24,188 bases of DNA from Nymphaea colorata (taxonomy: Eukaryota; Streptophyta; Magnoliopsida; Nymphaeales; Nymphaeaceae): NCBI RefSeq assembly GCF_008831285.2, contig NW_022205141.1, positions 1-24,188 on the forward strand, read 5' to 3'. The translations under genes and the position numbers were made by a program. The notes under the pieces are model-generated. The model was not told where the DNA came from. It worked only from the letters and a program-made list of their open reading frames with translations, and did not search any database. How positions within the stretch are numbered: position 1 is the stretch's first letter; every line of letters starts with the position of its first letter. Positions 1 to 10,564 of this stretch are shown piece by piece.

Positions 1-83
1 CCCAACCCCAACCCCAACCCCAACCCCAACCCCAACCCCAACCCCAACCCCAACCCCAACCCCAACCCCAACCCCAACCCCAA
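1..83. repeat. Telomere, CCCCAA repeats
   Basis: About 13.8 uninterrupted copies of CCCCAA start at the first base, which makes this the left chromosome end (C-rich strand reading inwards). The repeat stops sharply at base 83, before GCTAAATT. C4A2 is the telomere of Tetrahymena and is part of the mixed Paramecium telomere; spirotrichs use C4A4. No variant repeats are mixed in. About 100 bp of AT-rich DNA separates it from the first start codon. Confidence 0.98.
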
Positions 84-185
84 GCTAAATTATATCAATC
101 TATAAAATAAATACATTCTATATGATGAATTCAACCATGCTTCATTTTAGTTAAATCTCTTAAATCTTATATATATTCTCAAACA

Positions 186-1026
186 ATGGAGGCAAGCACA
201 TAAAACACAATAAACATCAACGCTGCTTTAAGCTGCTACCTTGCAAGAAGGTCGCCCTAGAGCCTCTGCAAAACCAATGCTGCACTATTATCGTCTGTAC
301 CACGTGCATCGGACCCAATTGCCTTCATTGCAAAAAACCATGTGCGTATCTAAAGTCACCCTTTCTCGAGCATCTCTACAAAAACATCACGATTCTATGC
401 CCCTTTAAGTGTAAGGCTGAACTGACTCTATTCATGTTGAAAACTCACATGGCTGGATGCCTCGAAGCCACTATGGAGTGCCCATTTTGCAAGGACAAAA
501 ACATCAAAACCGTGCTCTTTCCATAGCACATGGGGGTCAAACACGAGGAGGAGTGTTCCAGACTTCTAATATAGTTCCATCGGGTCAAATAGCCGCCCAA
601 AAGTGAGGCGGTCCTGCCTCAATAAACAAAAATAAGCCCATTTAGATTCGGAACTAAGGACTCTCCTCGCATCTCCAGCATTGGGAGCTGATATGCGGAG
701 GAAAGATGAAGCAAAGTAGCAACTTATTTGACAGTACCAGATGCAGCGTCGAATATGGCAGCTGCAACAATTGTATGGCTCTGGACAAGGAAAGATTGGG
801 CCTCCCCTAAAACTGCATCCTTAACCAAGAAGGAAGGATATGCTATTACATTCCCCAGATCAAGAAGGTCGGCTGTGGAATAAATAGCACTGGTATAAAC
901 TTTGGCGGTGCTGCTTTTTGCTGCAATGGAGTAATGACATGCGTACCGTGCCAAACGACAATAGAACTAATCAACAAAGGTTTCTATAGACAGCTTCTCA
1001 ATGACCAACCTCAAACGATCCAATGA
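186..1026 (+). CDS. RING/TRAF-type zinc-finger protein
   Basis: Cysteine-rich protein of about 280 residues in ciliate code. A RING-like start shows Cys-x2-Cys, then a CC pair after LQNQ, then Cys-x2-Cys and a Cys-x2-Cys-x3-Cys cluster (around 240-345). A TRAF-like zinc finger follows (CPFKC, later CPFC and a His/Cys pair, around 400-560). A second Cys-rich block lies at 745-985. Such proteins usually act as ubiquitin ligases or signalling adaptors; that role is inferred. The frame changes twice, near 238 and near 683. Both behave as one missing base, and adding them gives exactly 281 codons. TAG at 523 and 574 and several TAA read as Gln; the stop is TGA at 1024. A 26-nt intron at 611-636 would also explain the second change. 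The upstream in-frame ATG at 137 lies in AT-rich DNA, so ATG 186 is preferred. Confidence 0.7.
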
Positions 1027-1117
1027 TGCTTCTATATTTATCCCTCTTTCATATTTGAAAAATCTAACTTATGCTTTCTCCCGATCTAATGATAAACTGA
1101 TCCAAGGCTACATTGTT

Positions 1118-1294
1118 TCATATCATGCTATTATTTCTCGCTTTGATGTCCTCTTCCATCTGTACGCGTATCTGTCGGTAATGTTCGATCATTCTCTGTT
1201 TGTGTTTTTTGCCATCGAAGTGTTATCTTCTGGTCTGGGGGGAGCTGTTCTTGAGGAAGATGCCGCAGTACTCGCAGTAAAACTTCTTGCTCAT
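1118..1294 (-). CDS. U1 small nuclear ribonucleoprotein C (U1-C)
   Basis: A 58-residue protein that is almost only the U1-C zinc finger. It begins MSKKFYCEYCGIF and has the matrin-type Cys2His2 pattern with Cys7, Cys10, His25 and His31, followed by the basic KKHKQRMIEHYRQ helix. U1-C stabilises pairing of U1 snRNA with the 5' splice site in the nucleus. TAA at codon 24 reads as Gln; the stop is TGA. Most U1-C proteins continue with a Pro/Met-rich tail; none is visible here before the TGA. A missing base near the end could hide a tail, but the following frames look non-coding. It converges with the RING/TRAF gene (91 bp between ends). Confidence 0.88.
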
Positions 1295-1710
1295 AATTAT
1301 AATAGATTGTGATGGACGTATATATATATCCCCTATCAATGCTTATACATTTGATTCTTATCCATATCCAAACACACCAAAGGCGGACTTTCGCCAAGAT
1401 AACCCCTAAGGACATAAAGGGAATTCCTATTTTAGAAGAAGAGATGGTCAGAGATGGACGGCGAGATGGACAGCGCCTACGCGGCATTCTCATACCATTC
1501 GAAGTATTGAATATAACTAATGATGCACGGGCATGCGGGAAGCCCAGCAGGCCTAATACAGACATTTGCACCCGTCTATTGGTCTCCTTACGATCAAAAG
1601 TTGACTCTCGAGATCATCATCACAAATAGTATATTGATATCCTGATTAAGATGGATCAAGATGAGGAGAAAAGAGGGCGATTATCCATATATAAATCAGG
1701 AGGAGGAGGG
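1295..1710. other. Unresolved stretch between U1-C and the CXC gene
   Basis: About 416 bp, GC-moderate in 1380-1600 and AT-rich next to the U1-C start (1295-1340). Three frames are open under the ciliate code: + from 1309 to 1629, + from about 1340 to 1520, and - from about 1595 to 1315. The minus frame has the most protein-like aromatic composition but no start codon. None matches a family I know, and I cannot choose between them. The AT-rich 1295-1340 is probably the U1-C promoter/5' UTR. Confidence 0.4.
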
Positions 1711-2340
1711 TCAGAGATAGTTGAGGCAATTCTTGCATTTGCATTTTAGGGAGCAGCACTAGCCGTTTTGGAAGCATTCGCAGTAATTTTTCAAGCACTC
1801 GCTTTTGGAGCACTTGCAGCCTCCCTCATCGACGGCGGAGGAGGAGTTCTGGTTGGACGCGTGGCGTTCTTGGAGGATATTTTGGCAATTGGTGCAGGAG
1901 CAATCTGAGGAGCATATCTGTCCGCGGGAGAAGCACTCGCAATATCTGGCCTCGCACTTGGACTTCGAGCATTTGCATTTGACGATCTTTGCTGCTGCGT
2001 TTTTGGGTTTCAGTTTGAGCAGGTTGTAAAAGCGATCGTTATCTGCATGAAATAATGTCTACATAATGCTATGGAATTGAGGTCATCTAGCACGTAGGTG
2101 GGCGAGGATTAGTACATGGAGTATTGGTTAATTTCCAACCTGTCCGCTAGTATTTTTCTGCGGAGGCGTTGGAGGGGTTTCTTGGGTGGTGGCAATGATG
2201 ATTGGAAATGTCTTTTCTCGCCCGGGGGCTCTTTTTTGCCTAAAATTAGAATTAAAATGGATAAAAAAGTATTTAAGAGGATTACCTATCGGCTTTGTGG
2301 ACCTGATACCGCACACGGCACCTGTGACCTCTTTTTTCAT
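1711..2340 (-). CDS. Tesmin/TSO1-like CXC domain protein (LIN54 type)
   Basis: Two CXC cysteine repeats identify the family. The first reads KCKCSKSKCEARYCECF and ends CSCTNCQN; the second reads CKCSKSECLKNYCECF and ends CKCKNCLN, just before the TGA at 1711-1713. Such proteins bind CHR-type promoter elements in the nucleus and control cell-cycle genes (DREAM/MuvB complexes in animals). The model is exons 2286-2340, 2063-2239 and 1711-2042, 188 codons in all. The 2043-2062 intron is 20 nt (GTA...CAG) and joins the frame cleanly. The 2240-2285 intron is 46 nt, AT-rich, GTAATC...TTTTAG, between GC-rich coding flanks, and is less certain. A start at the ATG of 2064 in the last frame is an alternative that skips both. 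One TAG inside CXC2 reads as Gln. Family call is firm, the N terminus less so. Confidence 0.85.
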
Positions 2341-4018
2341 CTGAAGTACGAAGATAAAATATATTTATAAGAGCGCAAAAAGAATTATTCAAATTAACAT
2401 TGTGATAAAGCTGCACTTATCTCCTTTGGAGGACACCTAGGGAGTGATGTAAAAATCCCTATTTTTGAAGAAAAAATCAATGGCATCTGTTTCAATGCTG
2501 ATTTTTCATATTTTTTAAAAGAAGCGATTTTTAGTAGATTTTGGCTCACTCTCTTCAAAATCCTTTGAAAATGGCTCCAGCAAGAAAACGAGTCATTTTT
2601 TAATGGTTTAAAATGTTTTCTTGGGTAATAATAAACGAAAAATGCATATCTGTGAAATCGTGGTTAATCATTAAAAGTGGTCCAATATTAAACATTCCCC
2701 TTACGCACATTAAAAAATAATTAGAAACAAAATGACATCTCTGGGAAGCGGGGTTTGATCATCGAAATCATTTTTGGCACTTTTGGGAAGTTTTGATATG
2801 TATTGAAAAGGGTTTTTGTGGTTTAGTTATTATTTGATGGGTTATATATTAAGAAAATATAAGTTTAGACCAGCCAAACATCCATATACTTTTGCGAAGC
2901 TTTAGTTTTTTTGTTTTTTTGATAATGGCAACAAAAACTGCACCCTCTCACTTTTTCCTTTGCTATTTGCGGAAATTAGATATGCGATAAATGGAAGTTA
3001 GATTTGGATTACTTCACATGGTTCCTGTATGTTTAAGCCTCTAGAATTGAAAGAAATAGCAAAAAGAAGGCCATTTTGCTGTTATAATCAAAAGTGATTA
3101 AAACCCATGTTGAATAAATATTCTGAAATTCTTTCATCTTATCATTTTGAACCCTAAATGCATAAAATCGAATGGGATACAAGCTATCGTTCTTAATATT
3201 GCGGCTATGAGTCGGATATTTTATACAGTTAATCGTATATGGACATAAATGGCCATTATAACTGCCAAAATGCCTTTATATTATTACTTGACATAAACAT
3301 CAATAAGGTAAAGTCTTAGGCTTGAAGTTAAAGTAGATTTTCTTCGGTTTTTTCTCGATCATAGCGTGTACGTTGGCCTGTTTGAATTTTTTCGCATGAA
3401 GTCCTAAATTCTACCCATAAATACTAATTGTCTCGATATGCATTGGAAAGCTTTTGGAAAAGATAGATTAATCTTGAAGATAGGCGGTACTCTGTCTGGG
3501 ACTAAGTTATTTGATTAAATACTCATCAAGAAGAAGTTTCTTCAGTTAGGGAAAATAAAGATGGCTTAAAAATGTTGGATCTATTATCGGATTATCCATC
3601 AAGGCAAGCGTTTGCAGAGAACGAAGTTATGCCTTTGCAAGGGACAGTATATTGGTGATATGATTGAAACTGAGATGGAGCTATTGGAGTGATGGAGCTA
3701 TCAGGTTCCTGATTGATTCGATCGATGAGATATTGTTATAGCCTATATGAAAGAAATTTCACTGAGTTGCATAAACAAGGTGGGCCAAAACGATATATGG
3801 CTTATCTATTTGATTATCTTTGGCTCAGCATTATGGTCTTCATTCTTATATCTTTACTTAACTATAATCTTGTGGCCCAAATCTCAGTCCTTTGCTGAAT
3901 TTTCTCCTTTACTTTTTGCGTTCCGAATAAACCGCTGCTCAGGATGACCACATCTTTGATTGGAATATCGTCTTACATTACTTATAGATATAATTCTTCA
4001 AGAATAGTTATTATTCAA
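2341..4018. other. AT-rich gene-free stretch
   Basis: All frames carry frequent TGA from 2341 to about 3700, composition is AT-rich, and homopolymers of A and T abound. I see no RNA gene, repeat or conserved domain. Bases 3713-3947 hold two overlapping short + frames that translate to hydrophobic peptides (one with ATG 3747 and TGA 3945); these are typical chance products of T-rich DNA. The stretch just before 4019 is likely the promoter of the coiled-coil gene. Confidence 0.6.
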
Positions 4019-4983
4019 ATGATTAATTCAAACGCAAATCCAAATCCCAATTCAACTCTCCTGCAAAGAAAAAACAAAGCTATAAAAGATTGCAAAGAAA
4101 AATATGAGAAGATAGTAGGATTGACATAAAAAATGAAGGAGAAAAATGCAGGCATTCGCTAGTAGATTGAAAAATAGTGCGAGCTTATCAATTAAACCCT
4201 TGCTAAAGTTAAAACGCGATCCAAGGAGTTCATGAAGAATTGCGCCGATGCACTCACAGAATAGAAGCGAATCCTTAGATAATTTGCGTATCGGAACTGG
4301 CCTCATATCTGAAAATGGAAAAATAGGTCCTTAAGTCCATCATGTAGTCAAAGGACAACTAGAAATCCAACAAAGTTGATCTGCATTAGCTTCTAGGCAA
4401 AGTATAGCTCTAGAGGACCCTGAGAAGGATCAAAAAATAGCAACTTTAAGAGTAAATTAAATTCCTATAGTCGAATGTGCTAGTGAAGGGAAATTTCATA
4501 TACAATCCTGCAAGTAGCTTGCTGATCTCGCCTGCAGAAGAGAAGGAGAGCTTGGCAAGGATGCAAAACTTGGTCGATGAGCTCGAGAGAGTGATCAAAC
4601 TCAGTATTCCTTGTGCAGTTTCTTCGAATAATTCAAATAAATTGGATCTGCTGAACTCTCAATCGACCAGACTAAGCGACTGTGAAAAGATTCTCGAATA
4701 GGAGCATTCAAAGCTTCTCAAATTTACGCAATTCATCGAATAAAAGCGAAACCTAGCATAGAAGTTTTCATTTGGGGAACCATATGTCCATCAAGCCGAT
4801 CCATAAGAAGAAATGGAGAATAGTTATGAGAATTTGACAATAAATGAGCACGAGCTTGATTCAATCCTCGAAATAGACGACATACAGCCTTTAGTTATCA
4901 ATTTGGAGCATCCATTCAACAGCATAGAATCCAATATCACTTAGCTAAGAGCCAAGGTGAAAAAAATAGAAAAATCTTTATGA
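4019..4983 (+). CDS. Coiled-coil protein, unknown function
   Basis: About 321 residues rich in Lys, Glu, Gln and Leu, with heptad-like helices over most of the length and no recognised catalytic motif. The first part (4019-4285) runs from MINSNANPNPN through KDCKEKYEKIVGL and Cys-containing helices. The second part (about 4285-4983) contains a short non-helical stretch near codon 155 and ends KKIEKSL with TGA. The two parts are in different frames; a single missing base near 4283-4285 (an ATTT run) would join them and give exactly 322 codons. More than 20 TAA/TAG codons read as Gln, which is strong evidence for the code. No 20-nt GT...AG intron fits the break. An in-frame ATG at 3944 would add 25 residues of AT-rich translation and is less likely. 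It could be a structural or cytoskeletal protein; function is not known. Confidence 0.65.
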
Positions 4984-5105
4984 TTTGTATTGATTGAGAG
5001 TTTATTATTTATCTCTATGAAGATGGTGATAATCAATTGATTGATTGATATGATAATATATATTGGAGTAGTGAGAGTCAAATTAGCATATATAAGTTAA
5101 TCGGA

Positions 5106-7641
5106 ATGTAAGAGGAAAGCTTGCCCGAACAGGCGCCCAGGCCTATCAACTTCCACTATTCCTTCACCTACAGCAAGAACATCCGCGGATGGCAGGAATT
5201 CGTCGATACTTTTCGCAAAATACGCTTCGATGAGTCCCTCAACCTCGCATCTGATGAGCAGATTGAAGACTTCTGGAAGACCACCTTGATGAACTGACCC
5301 GGAAAATGAAAAAATTTGCATACTGGTGCCCGCCGAAATCACCCTAGGAGGCCAGGAAGAGGGAAAGAGCGAAGTGAAGAGTGAACAAGATGAAAAAAGC
5401 AGAACTAGCCTGCCCCCAAAAAGTCTCACAACAAAAAAGGAAAGGGAAAAAAAGCACCGCCTGTCCCCAAGGAAGCCCCTAAAGTAGTTCCCAAAGTGCC
5501 GATCAACAAGAAGATCATTGAAATCGGAATCAGGCTAGTGGCTTCAAGTTATCCCAAGTTAGACTACGACTACAGTTCCCTTTTCATCGGAAACTAAAAG
5601 CAGTTGCTGATCTATCGCAAGTGCTTTGCCGTTGAAAACTACATTGAGAAATACCGTCTTCCAAATACCGTCATTAATCCATTGACTTAAATTCAAGACT
5701 TAGCTGCCGATTTTCATGAACTGAAGGTCTAGAGAAATTATCTCATCTCCACTTTCTAGGCGGAGCAAGTTAAATTGTACACAAGGAAAATCAAAAGCCT
5801 TACAGAGGAGATCAACACAGAAATGGAAGCTTTTGCACCGCAATGGAGGGAAATTCTCCACGACTTCGTTTCAAAGAAGAGATGCAGAGATCTGGTCTTG
5901 AACAATGCCAGCGTTGAACTGATCAATCTCTTGAGACCCATTTGCCAGTAATGTGGCACAGACATCATCGACCGCTTCGTGGAATGCTAGAACGATCAAA
6001 ACAAGGATATTTTAATTATCAAGAAAGATGACATAAGACTGATACCCGCTGAGCCCCCATTTATGATGAAGAAAAACCCGAAGAGCCAGTATACGAATAC
6101 GTCGTGCCCGAGAAACAACCACAACCACCCAAGGACATCAGGAATATGGAGTTTCTGGGAATCAACCTAGCCAGCCATTCATACACATACAGATTCTAGC
6201 TGAAACATGCTGAACAATGGGACATGCACGAAGGGATTTTCATTCGGTCAGAGCACGGATAAGAAAGTTACGAGCTCAACATCAACATTCCTTCTGACTG
6301 CTTGGAGATGAATGTCGACATCCATCCATACGCATTGGGTAAAAACTCTTATGAAATCTATGTCTGGAATGCTCAAGGATTCACAAAGAGCACATAGAAG
6401 ATTGTGCTTTTCAACTAGCTTGAACTGTCGAACCTAAAGAGGGAAACTCTTAAAAATCATAAGTTTTATTTACTTGGGAGAAGTGAATATGGATTGAAAT
6501 ACACGTCGGACATCAAAGAACAAGAGAAGGAAATGATTCAGTTCCCTTACAATGCAAAACAAATATCGATTGCGAATGGAGCAGCCCTATGTGATGAGTT
6601 CGGAGAAGTTGGAGGCTGGGGATTGATGTATTACCCATCAGAATTCCCAAAGATTTAAGACAAGGAATAGCCCACCGAAGAAACTCTTGACAAATATGCA
6701 TATCGGATCTAGACTCCATCCCTACTTTTAGAGAAAAAATACATCAGAAAAGTTAGCTGTGGAAATGGCTATTGCCTCATGCTCAGCATCTTCGGCTCCA
6801 TGTACAGCATGGGCACCAACTAATACGGACAACTTGGTTTGGGAAACTTCGACAACGGAATGCAGAACATAGACCCTCGCTAAATTTGCAAATTTACCAA
6901 CGAAAGCAGTCCTTTCATAGTCGACATAAAAGCAAGTGCTTCAGGCGCTTCATTCGCTCTATGCAGCAAAGGCAACCTATACCGTTGGGGATTCAACCAA
7001 GTCTCGGAAACAGATCTGCCCATTTTCGACCGTTTCAACAGCATCATCAACTACAGTTCCATACCGATCATCTACAAATGGTGTGATCCAACCAAAATCA
7101 AGTAGAAATTCATTTATTTAGGAGCTGCTTCATCCAAGAGCCAGTCAAGCAGATTTAGACAGGAAATGGCTTCTACTTTGCCCTGGGAGAAAAGGGAGTG
7201 CTTTACGGCTGGGGGATATGCAAATATCTCGGAATCAACGATCTTTATGATCTGAAGGAGAAAATGGTCCTTGATATCGTCAACCCAATCGCTGTCATGA
7301 AGAACATTGCCTTAGTATCAGTTGGTTTTGAACATACCATCGCTATTACGACTGATAACAGGGTGCTTGCTTGGGGAAACTTGAGTCATGTTTCTCAAAA
7401 ATACCACTAATTTTCAAAAACTCCACTTGATATTAGTGAGGAAATCGGTGATTTGTCAAACATCAAGCTGATCAGAGCGGGCAAGAACTTCACAGTGTTC
7501 GTTACAAGGCAGGACAGGTTGAAAATCGTGGGAAAAACAGCGAAATTCGACCAAAATGAGTACGATTTGAGTTTCCGCGTGAAGGATGTTGCGTGTGGTG
7601 AAGAGGAATTGATAGGCATCTTGGAGGAGGAAGCAAAGTGA
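5106..7641 (+). CDS. RCC1-repeat protein
   Basis: A protein of about 839 residues. The C-terminal third (6470-7641) has RCC1/BLIP-II propeller repeats, seen as YSMGTNQYGQLGLGN, GNLYRWGF, GVLYGWG and RVLAWGN, each after an SxG or SVGFEHT-like strand. The middle (about 6120-6430) resembles a filamin/Ig-like beta domain; the N-terminal part has a Lys/Pro-rich linker (5400-5500) and helical segments. RCC1 propellers serve as Ran exchange factors or general binding scaffolds; this divergent one is more likely a scaffold. A 20-nt intron at 7102-7121 (GTA...TAG) restores frame. Other frame changes at about 5287-5297 (two), 5414-5422 (C5/A5 run) and 6054-6058 (C5 run) behave as missing bases; with four added the length is exactly 840 codons. 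The start ATG 5106 follows an AT-rich leader. TAA/TAG as Gln throughout; stop TGA. Confidence 0.78.
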
Positions 7642-7663
7642 TCCAATCTATGCATTTGACTCT

Positions 7664-8030
7664 ATTTATCAATGATTAATAATATTTTTTTGCATATTTA
7701 TTTCGTACTGATTTTTACCAATCTGTAAAATTGGTTGATTCTTGCTGTTGCAAATTGTTGATAAAAAACTAAAGAAGGATCAAGAGAGCCATTTTGTTCC
7801 GAGTTTCTACATTTTTACGCGTCAAAGAAGCAATATGGAAACTCTTAGGCTTATTTTATCTTTATTTTTCTTCAATTATGCTCTCTACATGCATGATAAA
7901 GGGCCGAGTATCAACAGATATCCCTATCTTTTATATCAAATCCATTTTCTCTTCGATATTACCGATCTTTTCCTTTGATTCTGTCTCTCTATCATGGATC
8001 TATAATGCTTCTGGGTCACACTGCCTATAA
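7664..8030 (-). CDS. Uncertain coding stretch, Lys/Glu-rich
   Basis: A minus frame from about 8030 downwards is open to at least 7664 and reads like protein: an acidic-basic helix (RETESKEKIGNIEEKMDLIQ), then a Gln/Asn-rich tail ending near QQQESTNFTDW. The first ATG is at 7945, but protein-like sequence extends upstream of it, so it may be a downstream exon of the C2H2 gene at 8081-8470 (same frame, separated by an AT-rich segment with two TGA). An intron of about 72 nt ending ...GGCAG would join them, but that is much longer than the 20-nt introns seen here. The 3' end is not fixed: the frame stays open into the antisense of the RCC1 gene. Not a known family. Confidence 0.35.
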
Positions 8031-8080
8031 ATTATAATTAATTTAATTAATAAACATCAAAATTACGAATGTTTTTAAAA

Positions 8081-8470
8081 TCATTCCTCCACTTTTATTT
8101 GATTGTGTCTTTTTCTAATATGCAGGTTTAGGGCTATCTTCGACGAATAGGAATTGTTGCATTGCTAATGCGTGCATTTATATTTTTTCTAAAGCCAAAC
8201 TCTCCGTTGTGTGTATTTTCTTTTTGTGACTTCATGATTAGTGGAAGATTTCTTCTTCAGTTCTGCATTCTCAGAGTTGGTTGCCATTTTTTCCTGGGCG
8301 GTGGCATCGACGATGCTCTGGAGGCGTGCGTTCTATTGGAGGAGGTATTGCCTTTAAGCCAAAACTTGAAAATAGGCTTGGTTCAAGGAAAAAATATTCT
8401 GGATGGTTGGGTCGTAGGTGAGGGATATGCCGATTGAATTGAAGATAGGGGTCTTCTCTTCTTAGCTCAT
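8081..8470 (-). CDS. C2H2 zinc-finger protein
   Basis: An uninterrupted 129-residue frame from ATG 8470 to TGA 8081. Near the C terminus it has one C2H2 finger, YKCTHQQCNNSYSSK then LNLHIRKRH, with Cys99, Cys104, His117 and His122 (C-x4-C-x12-H-x4-H). Before it lies a basic KRKYTQRRVW stretch that may be a nuclear signal, and a Gln-rich helix at residues 30-60. A nucleic-acid binding role is inferred from the finger. Six TAA/TAG codons read as Gln, two of them adjacent to the finger. The next minus-strand stretch (7664-8030) may be a further exon. Confidence 0.75.
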
Positions 8471-9435
8471 ATTATTAATTTATATAAATTTGAGCGTATT
8501 TAACTCTGACATTTATTATCAAGATCAGGAACAACTTCATACGCCTTGAAAACGAATATTGATCAATAAAATTGCTTAAATAACATCAATTAGTTATTGT
8601 GGACTCCTCCAGTCACCCATATATACGATAATTTGCATTCTTTCTTTAGAAATAAAAAAACGGGGTTATTTTGAAATTCTTTGACTTTTCACTACGGGAA
8701 TTCAATTACTGAGCAGTCCCCGAGGTCGGCCGTGTCGGGATCTCCAAGAAAATGGGTATTCTTTTGTTAAGAAGTCGTTGGCTGTAGATGTGAAAATAAA
8801 GTGTATTAGCTTTTTCTGTTAGGGGATTAGGTTGGTAATAAAATATCGAATTGCGAAAAGGTAGGTTGTGGAGTATGGTTGAAATATCGCCAAAGGATCT
8901 GTTATTACTTCAAAAGATCTCATTTTTTGCTTACCGAAAACTTATATCAAAATATTGGGCTTAGAATAAATAAAAAAGAAGTTTTGTCTGATATAAAAAT
9001 TGGTTATTGGAATTTGATTATGGGCTTACAATTGTTCCCTTCTCCCAAATCCACAGTTCTTTTATTCAACGCTCAAATATTCCTTCTCCTGGCCTTGGAT
9101 TTGAATCCCGTGACCTTTATTATTAGAAATTCACGAAGACTCTCAGTAAAATTTGTAAAGATGATTCGGGGGGAAGCTCGGCCCTTCCCTGAGGACCGTG
9201 TGCGGTTCATAATGCAGAACAAGCTATATGTTGTCCGAATATAAAGTTTTGATATGCTTTCAGGTAAACTTTATTGGAAAATTATCATTTCTTATAATAC
9301 CTCTCTTGTTTTTCGTAAAGGCGCACCTCTGCGTGCAATTATTCGCGAAATAATATAAAATTATGTGTAGATGATAAGAAAAATAGAGTTTAGCTTTCCC
9401 TATTTAAGCTTTCGATATTAATTAATAAATAAACA
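8471..9435. other. Mostly unassigned intergenic stretch
   Basis: AT-rich on both flanks (8471-8640, 9245-9435) with isolated GC-rich patches at 8708-8755 and 9165-9215. Several frames are open by chance or by remnant coding: + from 8879 to 9244 (TTG start only, hydrophobic start, basic end), - from 8910 to 8618 (no ATG), and - from ATG 8923 to TGA 8702, listed separately. They overlap and cannot all be real. No RNA gene was recognised. Confidence 0.4.
8702..8923 (-). CDS. Possible small ORF, unknown
   Basis: ATG 8923 to TGA 8702, 73 residues, with one TAA read as Gln. The product is aromatic-rich in the middle (YSTTYLFAIRYFITN) and basic at the end (SWRSRHGRPRG). It competes with an open minus frame one base away and with an open plus frame on the other strand, so coding status is unproven. 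I recognise no family. Confidence 0.2.
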
Positions 9436-10413
9436 TCATTATATACTATGCTTCTCAGGAGAGAACTCCAAAATGACACTCCTTTCCTCCCTCATGGTCA
9501 CCTCGTGTCTGTATCTGTTGATTTCCTGCAACAATTTATGATTTTTGATTGTAAGCCGGTCAATTTTTCTCTTCAATGATTCGTTTTTCTTCGTGATGGT
9601 CAAGATCTAAGCCTAGCATCTCTGCTTGTCGAACCGGTACTTCTTGAGCACGTCGATTTCGATCTGGAATCTCTTTAGTTGGTGTTAGTAATGCACTATC
9701 TTCTATTAGAGGTCAAATATCTTCTCGTTGTTTTAATCGTAGGCCAAAATGGGAAGAGAATCTATCGTGGAGATGTTGCGATCTTCATGCGAGGTGGATA
9801 TGGATTTTATTGATTCATAAATGGTCTAATTAGCCTGTTCTTTATATAACTCGCGCTCTAGAAAGGCAATCTTAGCATTTTTTTATTAGATTATCTTCTA
9901 TTTCTCACCTAAAAGTTGGCTTATTTCCAATATCTCTGTCTTTAGGTCGAGCACCAGCTTCTAATAAAATTATATTTCCCCATTTTTTGCCATTTATGGC
10001 TAATTTTTCTTTTATTTTAGTTTGGATTCATTACTAGATCCTTTGTCTGCTTAATTGCGAAGCATTGATGACCGTGGTGATAGGCATTTTTTGATTGATC
10101 GATAATCTATCTCTTTTTCTCTTTATTTTGGCCCGATATTCATAGCATTGCTAACTGTTTTTTAGCCTTGCTATTTCAAAATGCTTTTTTATGATTCGTT
10201 CAGGCAGCTCTCGTCTATTGCTTGAAAATATGCTATCTTTTTAGGTGAGATGAAGCATATGCTTTCCTCCAGGCCAGTCTTTGTCCTCCTATTGATGATG
10301 GGGCTCTTATTGTGGGCAAGATGTGTTTGTTTATTTTTATGGGGGATGTTGAGTTCAGGGTTATTTTTGATGTTTTTGATGGAAGGATGTTCGTGGCTGG
10401 AAATGTTCCGCAT
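9436..10413 (-). CDS. Coiled-coil protein, Asn/Lys-rich N terminus
   Basis: An uninterrupted 325-residue frame with TAA/TAG as Gln (more than 15 positions) and TGA at 9436-9438 directly after a TAA. Residues 1-110 are basic and rich in Asn, Ser, His and Pro, without predicted structure. Residues 135-190 and 225-310 are long amphipathic helices such as LVLDLKTEILEISQLLGEKQK and LKRKIDRLTIKNHKLLQEI, a typical coiled-coil pattern. ATG 10413 is the first start after an upstream in-frame TGA; ATG 10065 is an internal alternative at which only the coiled coil would be made. No intron is needed. It could be a cytoskeletal or basal-body component, as many ciliate coiled-coil proteins are, but nothing specific shows this. 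Confidence 0.75.
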
Positions 10414-10564
10414 GCTTCGAAAACTAATAAAATCAAATATTATATTATTTCGAAATCAAATTGGATGATAAATGACCCCAGGGTGTCAGATCCAACAGAA
10501 TAGAGGCAGTTTTGCTTTAAAAATCAATATAAATCATGTTGAAGGGGAAATGGCTTTGTTTTTT

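Noticed and set aside
5374-5399. 26-nt intron in the RCC1 gene
   Set aside because: It fits the frame, but one missing base in the adjacent C5/A5 run fits too and gives a smoother Lys/Pro linker; all firm introns here are 20 nt.
9090-9125. Possible tRNA T-arm (GGATTCAAATCC on the minus strand)
   Set aside because: The loop has six rather than seven bases between the pairing arms, and no anticodon or acceptor stem can be placed around it.
9165-9215. Group II intron domain V-like motif (CCGTGTGCGGTTC)
   Set aside because: No paired stem with the GNRA loop and bulge can be drawn, and no other intron domain is seen nearby.
10250-10503. Hydrophobic plus-strand ORFs (membrane protein-like)
   Set aside because: They lie antisense to the N terminus of the 9436-10413 coiled-coil gene, whose frame runs uninterrupted for 326 codons.
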